DNA from: Streptomyces sp. Go-475
GTDB taxonomy: Bacteria; Actinomycetota; Actinomycetes; Streptomycetales; Streptomycetaceae
DNA: 64,000 nucleotides
Assembly: GCF_003330845.1 (NCBI RefSeq)
Contig: NZ_CP026121.1
Span: 6,491,501 to 6,555,500 of the forward strand
Reading direction: 5' to 3'
A model generated the notes under the pieces. The model was not told where the DNA came from and did not search any database. It saw nothing but the letters and a program-made list of their open reading frames with translations. Below are positions 16,774 through 26,038 of this stretch, piece by piece. Every line of letters starts with the position of its first letter. Within the stretch, counting starts at the first letter, position 1. The translations under genes and the position numbers were made by a program.

Positions 16774-19722
16774 ATGCAGACCTCGCCGGACCGGCACGAG
16801 TATCCCGCCCACTGGGAAGCCGACGTGGTGCTGCGCGACGGGGGCACCGCGCGCATCCGGCCCATCACCGTTGATGACGCCGATCGCCTGGTCAGCTTCT
16901 ACGAGCAGGTCTCCGACGAGTCGAAGTACTACCGCTTCTTCGCGCCGTACCCTCGCCTGTCCGCCAAGGACGTCCACCGCTTCACGCACCACGACTTTGT
17001 GGACCGGGTGGGACTCGCGGCCACGGTCGGCGGCGAGTTCATCGCCACCGTACGCTATGACCGGATCGGCGCGGACGGAACGCCCGCGTCCGCACCTGCC
17101 GACGAGGCCGAGGTCGCCTTCCTGGTGCAGGACGCCCACCAGGGCCGCGGGGTCGCCTCCGCCCTGCTCGAACACATCGCCGCCGTCGCCCGAGAGCGCG
17201 GCATCCGCCGCTTCGCCGCCGAGGTGCTGCCCGCCAACACCAAGATGATCAAGGTGTTCACGGACGCCGGGTACACCCAGAAGCGCAGCTTCGAGGACGG
17301 CGTCGTCCGTCTGGAGTTCGACCTCGAACCCACCGACCGCTCCCTCGCCGTGCAGTACGCGCGCGAACACCGCGCCGAGGCGCGGTCCGTGCAGCGGCTG
17401 CTCGCCCCCGGCTCGGTCGCCGTCATCGGCGCCGGACGCGCCCCGGGCGGAGTGGGCCGCAGTGTCCTCGGCAACATCCGGGACGCCGGCTTCACCGGCC
17501 GGCTGTACGCCGTGAACAAGGCCCTCCCCGAGGAGCAGAAGGAACTCGACGGGGTGCCCGCCCACCGCTCGGTGCGGGACATCGACGGCCCCGTGGACCT
17601 CGCGGTCGTCGCCGTCCCGGCCGAGCACGTCCCGGAGGTCGTCACCGAGTGCGGGGAACACGGCGTGCAAGGGCTCGTCGTGGTCTCCGCCGGATACGCC
17701 GAGAGCGGCCCCGAAGGGCGCGAACGCCAGCGTGCCCTCGTGCGGCACGCGCGCACGTACGGCATGCGGATCATCGGGCCGAACGCCTTCGGCATCATCA
17801 ACACCTCCCCCCAGGTGCGCCTCAACGCCTCCCTCGCCCCCGAGACCCCGCGCCCGGGCCGGATCGGACTCTTCGCCCAGTCCGGCGCCATCGGCATCGC
17901 CCTGCTGTCCCGGCTGCACCGCCGGGGCGGGGGCGTCACGGGCGTGACCGGCGTCTCGACCTTCGTCTCCTCCGGCAACCGGGCCGACGTCTCGGGCAAC
18001 GACGTCCTCCAGTACTGGTACGAGGACCCGGACACCGACGTCGTCCTCATGTACCTGGAGTCCATCGGCAACCCCCGCAAGTTCACGCGCCTCGCCCGCC
18101 GGACGGCCGCGGCGAAGCCGCTGGTCGTGGTCCAGGGCGCGCGCCACGGAGCCGCTCCCCAGGGGCACGCCGTACGGGCGACCCGGCTGCCGCACGCGAC
18201 GGTCTCGGCGCTGCTGCGGCAGGCCGGCGTGATCCGGGTCGACACGATCACCGATCTGGTGGACGCCGGCCTTCTGCTCGCGCGCCAGCCCCTGCCTGCC
18301 GGTCCCCGGGTGGCGATCCTCGGCAACTCGGAGTCGCTCGGCCTGCTCACGTACGACGCGTGCCTCGCCGAGGGGCTCCGGCCGCACCCGCCGCAGGATT
18401 TGACCACGGCCGCCTCCGCTGCCGACTTCCACACGGCCCTGTCGCGTGCGCTGGCCGACGACCGGTGCGACGCGGTCGTCGTCACCGCCATACCGGCGGT
18501 GGGGGAGGGCTCGGTCGCCGACGCGGCCCTCGCCGAGGCCCTGAGGTCCGCTGCGGCCGCCGCCCCGGCCAAGCCGGTCCTGGTCGTGCACGTGGAGCTG
18601 GGCGGCCTGGCCGAGGCCCTGTCGGCGGCGGCGAGCACGGCACCACAGGTCGACGCGGGCGAACCCGCACCCACCGCCCCCGGCCCCGCGCCCACCGAGG
18701 AACGACCGCGCGGCGAAGAACGGCCTCTTCGCGAAGAGCGACCGCCCACCGCGGAACGGCCTCCCGGCGAAGAACGAGCGCCTGCCCAGGAAGGGTCGCC
18801 CACCGCGGAACGACCTCCCACCGGCGAACGACCGCCCACCGCCGAGACCCCCGAAGGCGCCCACCTCATCCCCGCCTACCCCGCGGCCGAGCGCGCCGTC
18901 CGCGCCCTCGCCCAGGCCGTCACCTACGCGCAGTGGCGCCGCGACGCCGCCGACCCGGGCAAGGTGCCCGAGTACGAGGACATCGACGAGAAGGGCGCCG
19001 CCGCACTGATCGACGGGCTCCTCGCGCGCGGGCAGGGACTCACGCTCGGCACGGAAGAGACCTGCGACCTGCTCGGCCACTACGGCGTCCACGTCCACCG
19101 CGCCCTGCCCGCCCCGACCGCCGACGCCGCCGCCGAGGCCGCCCGCACCCTCGGCTACCCCGTCGCCCTCAAGGCCACCGCCCCGCACCTCAGGCACCGC
19201 GCCGACCTGGGCGGCGTCCGCCTCGACCTCGCCGACGAGGACCAACTCCGCCGCTCCTACGCCGAGTTGACCGACCTGTTCGGCTCACCGGACGAGCTGC
19301 GCCCCGTCGTGCAGCGCATGGCACCGCGCGGCGTGGACGTCGTCGTACGGGCCGTCATCGACCCCGCGGCCGGCGCGGTGCTCTCCTTCGGGCTGGCCGG
19401 AGCCGCCTCCCAGCTGCTCGGGGACACGGCCCACCGGCTGATCCCGGTCACCGACCGCGAGGCGGCCTCGCTGGTGCGGTCGATCCGCACGGCACCCCTG
19501 CTGTTCGGCTGGCGCGGCTCCGCACCGGCCGACACCCGCGCCCTGGAGGAGCTGCTGCTGCGGGTGTCCCGGCTGGTGGACGACCACCCCGAGGTCGTCG
19601 CGGTCACGCTCGAACCGGTCGTCGTCGCCGCGCACGGACTGAGCGTCCTGGGCGCCTCCGTCCGCCTCGCCCCACCGCCCGCCCGCGACGACCTCGGCCC
19701 GCGAACGCTCCCCACGTACTGA
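16774..19722 (+). CDS. Pat-type protein lysine acetyltransferase (GNAT + acyl-CoA synthetase-like)
   Basis: 982 residues. The N-terminal GNAT domain (about 15-175) has the acetyl-CoA loop VQDAHQGRGVASALL. A CoA-binding Rossmann domain follows (from about 208, GSVAVIGAGRAPGGVGR), then a succinyl-CoA-ligase-like flavodoxin fold, a Glu/Arg/Pro-rich linker (about 633-690), and an ATP-grasp domain (about 745-960). Related proteins acetylate and silence acyl-CoA synthetases. The domain order (GNAT first) matches what I recall of S. lividans Pat and is the reverse of Salmonella Pat. A TACTCT hexamer ends 7 nt before the ATG, so the transcript may be leaderless. Confidence 0.9.
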   Translation: MQTSPDRHEYPAHWEADVVLRDGGTARIRPITVDDADRLVSFYEQVSDESKYYRFFAPYPRLSAKDVHRFTHHDFVDRVGLAATVGGEFIATVRYDRIGADGTPASAPADEAEVAFLVQDAHQGRGVASALLEHIAAVARERGIRRFAAEVLPANTKMIKVFTDAGYTQKRSFEDGVVRLEFDLEPTDRSLAVQYAREHRAEARSVQRLLAPGSVAVIGAGRAPGGVGRSVLGNIRDAGFTGRLYAVNKALPEEQKELDGVPAHRSVRDIDGPVDLAVVAVPAEHVPEVVTECGEHGVQGLVVVSAGYAESGPEGRERQRALVRHARTYGMRIIGPNAFGIINTSPQVRLNASLAPETPRPGRIGLFAQSGAIGIALLSRLHRRGGGVTGVTGVSTFVSSGNRADVSGNDVLQYWYEDPDTDVVLMYLESIGNPRKFTRLARRTAAAKPLVVVQGARHGAAPQGHAVRATRLPHATVSALLRQAGVIRVDTITDLVDAGLLLARQPLPAGPRVAILGNSESLGLLTYDACLAEGLRPHPPQDLTTAASAADFHTALSRALADDRCDAVVVTAIPAVGEGSVADAALAEALRSAAAAAPAKPVLVVHVELGGLAEALSAAASTAPQVDAGEPAPTAPGPAPTEERPRGEERPLREERPPTAERPPGEERAPAQEGSPTAERPPTGERPPTAETPEGAHLIPAYPAAERAVRALAQAVTYAQWRRDAADPGKVPEYEDIDEKGAAALIDGLLARGQGLTLGTEETCDLLGHYGVHVHRALPAPTADAAAEAARTLGYPVALKATAPHLRHRADLGGVRLDLADEDQLRRSYAELTDLFGSPDELRPVVQRMAPRGVDVVVRAVIDPAAGAVLSFGLAGAASQLLGDTAHRLIPVTDREAASLVRSIRTAPLLFGWRGSAPADTRALEELLLRVSRLVDDHPEVVAVTLEPVVVAAHGLSVLGASVRLAPPPARDDLGPRTLPTY
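18690..18850 (+). repeat. Coding minisatellite in Pat linker
   Basis: About ten imperfect copies of a 15-18 bp unit encoding EERPP / AERPP / GERPP-type pentads make up the linker between the synthetase-like and ATP-grasp parts. Such slippage-prone repeats usually encode flexible, length-variable spacers. Confidence 0.7.
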
Positions 19723-19797
19723 CAGCGGCTCCTCTCCGCGCACGGACCGGGGGCGAGCGGTGCCTCGCAGTCAGTGGTCCCCCGTAGGATGGGCGTC

Positions 19798-20385
19798 ATG
19801 GCCAAGACCAGTACGACGACCCAGGGGCTGCGGGCGGCGATCGAGCGCAGCGGCTACTACCCGGCCCTCGTGGCCGAGGCGGTGGAGGCCGCCGTGGGCG
19901 GCGAGCCCATCCGGTCGTACCTGGTCCACCAGGAGACGACGTTCGACCAGAACGAGGTGCGCCGGCACGTGACGGTGCTCGTCCTCACGGACAACCGCTT
20001 CATCGTCAGCCACACCGACGAACAGGCCGCCGACAGCACCTCCCCGACGCCGTACGCCACGACCTCGACGGAGTCCGTGAAGATCGGCCGCATCTCCTCG
20101 ATCGTGGTCAGCCGCGTGGTCGCCAACCCGGAGTCGTACAAGCCGGGCACCCTGCCCCGCGAGGTCGTGCTCACCATCGGCTGGGGCGCGGTCTCGCGCA
20201 TCGACCTGGAGCCGGCCGCCTGCGGCGATCCCAACTGCGAGGCGGACCACGGCTACACCGGCAACTCGACGGCGGACGACCTCAGCCTGCGCGTCAGCGA
20301 GGCCGGGGACGGACCGGAGACCGTGCGCCAGGCGCTCGCCTTCGCGCAGGCCCTCTCCGAGGCGACCGCGGACACCGCCCGCTGA
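19798..20385 (+). CDS. DUF5998 family protein
   Basis: 195 residues, cytoplasmic, no signal peptide. Recognised from the actinobacterial DUF5998 pattern: an N-terminal GLRAAIERSGYYPALVAEAVEAAV, the strand-rich centre RRHVTVLVLTDNRFIVSHTDE, and the Cys-containing ACGDPNCEADHGY (a possible metal or structural site). Function unknown. The ATG at 19798 lies 7 nt after TAGGAT, which could be either a -10 element (leaderless) or an AGGA ribosome site. The stop overlaps the next gene by one base (TGATG), so it forms an operon with the phosphatase-family gene. Confidence 0.8.
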   Translation: MAKTSTTTQGLRAAIERSGYYPALVAEAVEAAVGGEPIRSYLVHQETTFDQNEVRRHVTVLVLTDNRFIVSHTDEQAADSTSPTPYATTSTESVKIGRISSIVVSRVVANPESYKPGTLPREVVLTIGWGAVSRIDLEPAACGDPNCEADHGYTGNSTADDLSLRVSEAGDGPETVRQALAFAQALSEATADTAR

Positions 20386-21581
20386 TGGCACAGCCGAACA
20401 CGGCCTGGGACCACCATCCCGAACCGCTCACCATCGCCTCGGCACCGGCCCCCGAGTACGGCAGCGGCTCGCTCGCCGACCTCCTGCCCACGCTGGCCGC
20501 CGGCCTGGGCGTGCCGGGCACGAGCGCCACGATGGCCGAGCTGACCCCCGCCGACCGGAACTGCGTGTTCCTGATCGACGGCCTCGGCTGGGAGCAGCTC
20601 AAGGCGCACCCCGAGGACGCCCCCTTCATGACGTCCCTGCTCGCCACCTCGCGCGGCGGCACCGGACGTCCGCTCACCGCCGGCTACCCGGCGACCACGG
20701 CGACCTCCCTCGCCTCCGTCGGCACCGGCCTGCCGCCCGGCGCGCACGGCCTGCCCGGCTACACGGTGCGCAATCCGGACACCGGCGAGCTGATGAACCA
20801 GCTGCGCTGGCAGCCGTGGACCCCGCCCGGCCCCTGGCAGCCGTACCCGACGGTCTTCCAGCTGGCCCACGAGGCGGGCGTGCACGCGGCGCAGGTGTCG
20901 TCGCCGACCTTCGAGAACACCCCGCTCACCAAGGTCGCCCTCAGCGGCGGAACGTTCCTCGGGCGGCTGACCGGCGAGGACCGCATGGACCTGGCGGCCG
21001 AGCAACTGGCCGCGGGCGACCGCTCCCTGGTCTACACGTACTTCGCCGAGGTCGACGGCGCCGGCCACCGCTTCGGCGTCGACTCCGACACCTGGCGCGG
21101 CCAGCTCATGTACGCCGACCGCCTGGCCCAGCGCCTCGCCGAGCAACTGCCGCCGCGCAGCGCCCTGTACATCACCGCCGACCACGGCATGATCGACGTG
21201 CCCTTCGACGAGGAGCACCGCATCGACTTCGACGAGGACTGGGAGCTGAGCGCCGGGGTCGCCCTGCTCGGCGGCGAGGGCCGCGCCCGCCACGTCTATG
21301 CCGTACCGGGCGCCGCGAACGACGTCCTGACCTGCTGGCGCGAGGTGCTCGGCGAGCAGTTCTGGGTCGCCTCGCGCGATGAGGCCATCGCGGCGGGCTG
21401 GTTCGGCCCGCGCGTCGACGAGCGGGTGTACAGCCGTATCGGCGACGTGGTCGCCGCCGCGCGGGACGACGTCCTGCTCATCGCCTCCGAGCGGGAGCCG
21501 AAGGAGTCGGCGATGGTCGGCAACCACGGTTCGATGACCCCTGCCGAGCAGTTGGTCCCGCTGCTCGAAGTACGCTCCTGA
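20385..21581 (+). CDS. Alkaline phosphatase superfamily / nucleotide pyrophosphatase-like enzyme
   Basis: 398 residues. Metal-site motifs of the type I phosphodiesterase/nucleotide pyrophosphatase group: VFLIDGLGWE, the nucleophile loop GYPATTATS (Thr), GLPPGAHGLPGY, AEVDGAGHRFG, ITADHGMIDVP and GNHGSMTP. There is no signal peptide, so it probably acts in the cytoplasm on a phosphodiester or pyrophosphate substrate not predictable from sequence. It is translationally coupled to DUF5998, and thymidine kinase follows after 43 nt. The association with DUF5998 is conserved in Streptomyces, as I recall. Confidence 0.85.
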   Translation: MAQPNTAWDHHPEPLTIASAPAPEYGSGSLADLLPTLAAGLGVPGTSATMAELTPADRNCVFLIDGLGWEQLKAHPEDAPFMTSLLATSRGGTGRPLTAGYPATTATSLASVGTGLPPGAHGLPGYTVRNPDTGELMNQLRWQPWTPPGPWQPYPTVFQLAHEAGVHAAQVSSPTFENTPLTKVALSGGTFLGRLTGEDRMDLAAEQLAAGDRSLVYTYFAEVDGAGHRFGVDSDTWRGQLMYADRLAQRLAEQLPPRSALYITADHGMIDVPFDEEHRIDFDEDWELSAGVALLGGEGRARHVYAVPGAANDVLTCWREVLGEQFWVASRDEAIAAGWFGPRVDERVYSRIGDVVAAARDDVLLIASEREPKESAMVGNHGSMTPAEQLVPLLEVRS

Positions 21582-21624
21582 GACCGCACGCCGACCCCTT
21601 CCACCGAAAGGTGCTCAACTCGTC

Positions 21625-22275
21625 ATGTCCGAGCTGGTGTTCTTCTGCGGAACGATGGACTGCGGGAAGTCGACGCTGGCTCTCCAGATCGAGCACAACC
21701 GCTCGGCGCGCGGCCTGCAGGGCGTGATCTTCTCGCGCGACGACCGCGCCGGCGAGGGCAAGCTGTCCTCGCGCCTCGGCCTGGTCACGGACGCGGTGGA
21801 GGTCGAGGACGGGCAAGACCTGTACGCCTACCTCGTCGACCGCCTCTCGCAGGGGGGCCGCGCGGACTACGTGATCGCCGACGAGGCGCAGTTCCTCGCG
21901 CCGGAGCAGATCGACCAACTCGCGCGCGTGGTGGACGACCTGGGCCTGGACGTCTACGCCTTCGGCATCACGACCGACTTCCGCTCCAAGCTGTTCCCCG
22001 GCTCCCAGCGGCTGGTGGAACTGGCCGACCGGGTCGAGGTGCTCCAGGTCGAGGCCCTGTGCTGGTGCGGCGCCCGGGCCACGCACAACGCCCGCACGGT
22101 AGGCGGCGTCATGGTCGTCGAAGGCGCCCAGGTGGTCGTCGGCGATGTCACGCACTCGGCCGACGAGGTCGGTTACGAGGTGCTGTGCCGCCGCCACCAC
22201 CGCCGCCGGATGACCGCGGCCACGGCCCGGGCGGCGGCCCTGTCGCCGGACGTGCTGCCGGTGACGTCCGCCTGA
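21625..22275 (+). CDS. tdk: Thymidine kinase
   Basis: 216 residues of the type II thymidine kinase family. P-loop GTMDCGKST (9-17), the catalytic-base region IADEAQFLAPEQ, the lasso region with GGVMVV, and zinc ligands in CWCGARA and CRRHH. It phosphorylates thymidine (deoxyuridine) with ATP for nucleotide salvage. The ATG is preceded by GAAAGGTG. It is likely co-transcribed with the upstream phosphatase-family gene. The C-terminus (about 200-216) is a short unconserved tail. Convergent with the VOC gene across only 19 bp. Confidence 0.93.
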   Translation: MSELVFFCGTMDCGKSTLALQIEHNRSARGLQGVIFSRDDRAGEGKLSSRLGLVTDAVEVEDGQDLYAYLVDRLSQGGRADYVIADEAQFLAPEQIDQLARVVDDLGLDVYAFGITTDFRSKLFPGSQRLVELADRVEVLQVEALCWCGARATHNARTVGGVMVVEGAQVVVGDVTHSADEVGYEVLCRRHHRRRMTAATARAAALSPDVLPVTSA

Positions 22276-22294
22276 CCAGCGGTAGGACGGGCTG

Positions 22295-23098
22295 TCAGCC
22301 GGTCGGTCGCAGCAGCGCGAACCGAGCCCCCTCCGGATCGGCCACCGTCGCCACGCGGCCGTGCGCCGTGTCGTGGGCCGGCTTGAGGACGTGTCCACCC
22401 AGGTGGACGAGCTGGTCCAGGGCGTCGTCGACGTCGGCGACCTGGAAGTACGTCACCCAGTGCGGGCCCCGGTCGCGGGGGAGGGCCTGCCCCAGGCCGT
22501 GGATTCCGGCGACGGGCCGCCCGCCGAGGTGCAGGGCCACGTAGTCGAAGTCGGCGGAGACCACCGGCTCTTCCTCGTAGCCGAACACCGCCCGGTAGAA
22601 CTTGGCGACGTTCGCCGTCTCGAAGGTGAGCAGGTCGTTCCAAGCGGGCGTGCCGGGGATGCCGGAGACGGCCGTGCCGAAGTGCGCGGCGGCCTGCCAG
22701 ATGCCGAAGACCGCGCCCGCCGGGTCGGATCCGATCGCCAGCCGGCCGGCGTCGGCGGCGTCCAGCGGTCCCACGCCGATCGTGCCGCCGCAGCTGCGTG
22801 CGGTCTCGGCCGTCAGATCGGCGTTCTGCGAGGCGAAGTACGGTGTCCAGGCGATGGGCAGATGCCGGTCCGGCGGCAGTTGACCGATGCCGGCCACCTC
22901 GCGCCCGTCGAGCAGCGCGCGCACATACGGGCCGAGCTGCTGCGGTCCGGGCCGGAACTCCCAGCCGAACAGCGCCCCGTAGAACTCCTCGGTCGCGGCC
23001 AGGCCGTGCACCATCAGGCTCACCCAGCAGGGCGTACCGGGCGCGTGCCGAGCGGGTGCTTCGCCGTGCGGGCCGGTGGACCCCCGTGCGTCGGTCAT
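22295..23098 (-). CDS. Two-domain VOC (glyoxalase-like) protein
   Basis: 267 residues with two tandem VOC modules. The first covers about 20-130 (CWVSLMVHG, EFYGALFGWEFR) and the second about 145-265 (WNDLLTFE, KFYRAVFGYE, VADPEGARFALLRP). Family members include hydroxylases, resistance proteins and metal-dependent isomerases; the paired form without clear metal ligands is usually unassigned. ATG 23098 was chosen over GTG 23104 because GAAGAGAG is better spaced from it. Divergent from the sulfurtransferase gene over about 250 bp. Confidence 0.85.
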   Translation of the reverse strand: MTDARGSTGPHGEAPARHAPGTPCWVSLMVHGLAATEEFYGALFGWEFRPGPQQLGPYVRALLDGREVAGIGQLPPDRHLPIAWTPYFASQNADLTAETARSCGGTIGVGPLDAADAGRLAIGSDPAGAVFGIWQAAAHFGTAVSGIPGTPAWNDLLTFETANVAKFYRAVFGYEEEPVVSADFDYVALHLGGRPVAGIHGLGQALPRDRGPHWVTYFQVADVDDALDQLVHLGGHVLKPAHDTAHGRVATVADPEGARFALLRPTG

Positions 23099-23353
23099 CG
23101 TCACTCTCTTCCCGGCCTCGTGCCGGCCGTGTTCTCCGCAGCCCTCGTGGGGCGGGCGCGCCCTGCCGGGCGGCCCTTGTCCGGGAGAATGCCCGATGTG
23201 CTCGGCGCTGTCCCTCGCGGCGCGCTTATCGGCAGGTGTCGTTCAGCTGTACACCCTGTGCCTGTTCCCGTACGCCAGGTGATCGCGCCGTGCGGCCGGG
23301 CCGAGTGGCCGGAGGCGGACGGCTCGGCCGGGTCCGTGCGCGAGGATGGGGCC

Positions 23354-24205
23354 ATGAACGCCATCATCTCCGCATCCGACCTCGCGAGCGTCCTGGCGGG
23401 CGCCAACCCGCCGGTCCTGCTCGATGTCCGCTGGCAGCTCACCGCGGCCAAGGCGGCCGGTGAACCGCCGTTCGACGGCCGGGCCGCGTACGAGGCAGGG
23501 CACCTTCCGGGTGCCGTCTACGTCGACCTGGACCGGGAGTTGGCCTCCGCGCCGGGCGAGGGCGGCCGGCATCCGCTGCCTGATCTCGCGCGATTCGGGG
23601 CGGCGATGCGCCGCGCGGGCGTGTCGTCCGGGACGCCGGTGGTCGTCTACGACGGCGGCCAGGGCTGGGCGGCGGCCCGAGCGTGGTGGCTGCTGCGCTG
23701 GACGGGCCATCCGGACGCGCGGGTCCTCGACGGCGGGCTGCCGGCCTGGGAGGGGCCGTTGGAGAAGTCCGTGCCGACGCCTGAGGAGGGTGACTTCGTG
23801 CCGGAGCCGGGAGCGGCGGGACTGCTCGACGCCGACGCCGCCGCGGGGCTGGCGCGGTCCGGGGTGCTGCTGGACGCGCGGGCGGGGGAGCGGTACCGGG
23901 GCGAGGTGGAGCCGATCGACCCGGTGGCCGGGCACATCCCGGGTGCGGTGTCGGCGCCGACCACGGAGAACGTGGGGGCGGACGGCTGCTTCCTCCCCGC
24001 CGAGGAGTTGCGGGAGCGCTTCAAGGGGCTCGGCGTGTCCGAGGGCGCACGGGTCGGCGTGTACTGCGGGTCGGGCGTCTCCGCGGCCCACGAGGTCCTG
24101 GCGCTCGCGGTCGCGGGCATTCCGGCGGACCTGTACGTCGGGTCGTGGTCGGAGTGGTCCTCGGACCCGGACCGGCCGGTCGCGGTGGGGCCGGATCCCC
24201 AGTAG
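23354..24205 (+). CDS. Sulfurtransferase (two-domain rhodanese, SseA-like)
   Basis: 283 residues with an inactive N-terminal rhodanese domain (LLDVRW, GHLPGAVYVDLD, YDGGQGWAAARAWWLLR) and an active C-terminal one (LLDARAGERYRGEVEP, GHIPGAVSAP). The active loop CGSGVSA holds catalytic Cys238. The loop is of the CGSGVTA kind seen in 3-mercaptopyruvate sulfurtransferases. It transfers sulfane sulfur to thiophilic acceptors in the cytoplasm. The long frame that continues upstream to 22361 is antisense to the VOC gene and not part of it. It ends in a strong bidirectional terminator shared with sepH. Confidence 0.9.
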   Translation: MNAIISASDLASVLAGANPPVLLDVRWQLTAAKAAGEPPFDGRAAYEAGHLPGAVYVDLDRELASAPGEGGRHPLPDLARFGAAMRRAGVSSGTPVVVYDGGQGWAAARAWWLLRWTGHPDARVLDGGLPAWEGPLEKSVPTPEEGDFVPEPGAAGLLDADAAAGLARSGVLLDARAGERYRGEVEPIDPVAGHIPGAVSAPTTENVGADGCFLPAEELRERFKGLGVSEGARVGVYCGSGVSAAHEVLALAVAGIPADLYVGSWSEWSSDPDRPVAVGPDPQ

Positions 24206-24218
24206 CCCGACGCGAGAA

Positions 24219-24247
24219 GAGGGCCGCGCCCGGTAGGCGCGGCCCTC
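24219..24247. terminator. Bidirectional terminator
   Basis: Perfect 12-bp stem GAGGGCCGCGCC / GGCGCGGCCCTC with a CGGTA loop, between the convergent sulfurtransferase and sepH stops. Confidence 0.85.
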
Positions 24248-24271
24248 GTGCTCGTACAGCCGGTCGGGCCG

Positions 24272-25309
24272 CTACTCCTGCTTCTTGCGCCGCGTCCCGA
24301 AGACGATCTCGTCCCAGCTGGGGACGGCCGCTCTGCGGCCCGGGCGGACGCCGTCGGCCTCGGCCTGGCGGTCGGTGGCGCCGATGAGCCGGTCGCGGTG
24401 ACTGCCGACGGAGCGCGGCATGAGGACGTCCGCGTAGGCGGATCCCGCCGAGGCCGCGGGAGCCGGGGGCTCCTCCTCCTCGACCTCGGCGACGACGGTC
24501 TCCTCCTCGGGCTCCGGCGCCGGGCGCTCGGGAACCACCAGGTCGCCGCGGAAGCTGGGCACCGCCTCCAGCAGGCTGGTCAGCGAGTCCCGCTCGCCGG
24601 TGCTCTCCTCGACCGGTTCGGAGGCCGCCGCGGGCAGACTGGGCCGCTCGCGGTCGGCGGAACGGTCCAGCGGTCTGTCGCGCGGGAGCCGGGCGATCCG
24701 CGGCACGAACGGGAAGCTGGGCTCGGGCGCGGCCAGGTCGTCGGACTCGCCGATCAGCGAGCGGGCCTCGTCGTCGACGGCCTGGACGAGCCGCCGGGGC
24801 GGGTCGTACGTCCAGCTCGCCGAGTGCGGCTCGCCCGCGACGCGGTAGACCAGCAAGACCTCCCACGTGCCGTCGTCACGACGCCACGAGTCCCACTGGA
24901 CGGTGTCCTTGTCGGCCCCGCGCAGCAGCAGCCGCTCCTGCACGGCCTCGCCGAGCGGCGGACCGGAGTTCTCGCCGGGGCGGCGGACCGGGGTCTTGCG
25001 GGCCCGCTCGGCCATGAACGCCCGCTCGGCGAGCACGGGGCCCTCGAAGCGCCGGACCCGGTCGACGGGGATGCCTGCCATCTGCGCGACCTCTTCCGCG
25101 GTCGCGCCGGCACGTATACGCGCCTGGATGTCGCGGGGGCGGAGGTGGCTCTCCACCTCGATCTCGATCTGGCCGAGGCGGGGACGGTCGCCGCGCACGG
25201 CGGCGCGGAGCCGTTCGTCGATCGGAAGCGTGTACTCCGTGCTGTCCGCAGCCTTCAGCACCAGCCGTGTGCCGTCATTCGAGACGGCCACGACACGCAG
25301 TTCGGGCAT
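24272..25309 (-). CDS. sepH: SepH cell-division protein (DUF3071)
   Basis: 345 residues. The N-terminus MPELRVVAVSNDGTRLVLK and the HTH-like stretch ATAEEVAQMAGIPVDRVRRF with RVAGEPHSASWTYDP are those of SepH, an actinobacterial FtsZ-interacting protein shown in Streptomyces to stimulate FtsZ assembly during sporulation septation. The long acidic/proline linker (about 180-290) ends in a conserved basic tail (VPSWDEIVFGTRRKKQE). The ATG at 25309 follows GGGAGGTCCCC; the frame upstream lacks family residues. It has its own promoter region (25310-26038). Confidence 0.9.
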   Translation of the reverse strand: MPELRVVAVSNDGTRLVLKAADSTEYTLPIDERLRAAVRGDRPRLGQIEIEVESHLRPRDIQARIRAGATAEEVAQMAGIPVDRVRRFEGPVLAERAFMAERARKTPVRRPGENSGPPLGEAVQERLLLRGADKDTVQWDSWRRDDGTWEVLLVYRVAGEPHSASWTYDPPRRLVQAVDDEARSLIGESDDLAAPEPSFPFVPRIARLPRDRPLDRSADRERPSLPAAASEPVEESTGERDSLTSLLEAVPSFRGDLVVPERPAPEPEEETVVAEVEEEEPPAPAASAGSAYADVLMPRSVGSHRDRLIGATDRQAEADGVRPGRRAAVPSWDEIVFGTRRKKQE

Positions 25310-26038
25310 GGGGACCTCCCGGGTGGTGCCTGCCGACGTCACGTGCGTCGCTGCTTCCGCTAGTCGAGTGTGGCCTGCCCGGGTGCAGCCTGCCACAACC
25401 TTGCCGAGTTGCCCGGCGTGTCGGGCGCGGGCCCTGGATCGCCGTTATGGCACGGTTACCTATTCGCAACGCTAAGTGACGAACCCTGTCACCCTGTGCA
25501 ACTAGCCCCCTCCCGGCGGTCCTTAAAGGCCCTGTACACCCTGACGGGAGACCGGACCCAGGGCTCGCAACAGTACTCCATTTGGGCCACGTGCGTGGAT
25601 TGGCACGCCGCCCAACTTCTGGCAAGGGGTGGGACTTGGTCGCTCTCTGCCCCGATTCCGCGATCTTGAACGTGGGGAACTTCACGTAATCACCAGAATC
25701 GGAACTATGGGTTTCGGTCGCACGTCCCCTGTTCCGGGAGGTCGGCGCTGTCCTCGCCGCGACGGTCATGGCCGCCGGGCCTGTGGCCCCGCGGCGGAAC
25801 AAGTACCGCCGCCGCCCGGCCAGTTCGGCTTGGGCGCCGTCCTCCGCCCCCGGCGCGAGGGCCGGAGGCGTCCGGTGGGCGCGGTGGCTGTCGGCTCCCG
25901 GGACGCGATGGCCGGAATCATCGCCTGTGGGCCGGAGGTTCGGACTCCGGTTCCCTGGGTGACGGCCGAGTCACGGCCGGACCGTCCACCGGAGCGCCTG
26001 GAGCGAGGGTCCCGCGCGCACCACCCCCGGCGCGTCGC
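25310..26038. other. 729-bp gene-free region upstream of sepH
   Basis: No reading frame here has coding-like composition, and I found no tRNA or rRNA. On the minus strand TTGCGA and TAACGG (near 25443-25470) could be a sepH promoter. Around 25930-25950 the hairpin CCGGAG-GTTCGGA-CTCCGG imitates a tRNA T-arm, but there is no cloverleaf around it. The region separates two genes read in the same direction. Confidence 0.5.

Noticed and set aside
16687..19245. Long minus-strand frame opposite pat
   Set aside because: Gly/Val/Arg-rich and repetitive where the Pat linker repeats lie; antisense artefact.
25930..25952. tRNA T-arm-like hairpin CCGGAG-GTTCGGA-CTCCGG
   Set aside because: No acceptor, D or anticodon arm at the right distances; the loop does not fit TTCRANY.
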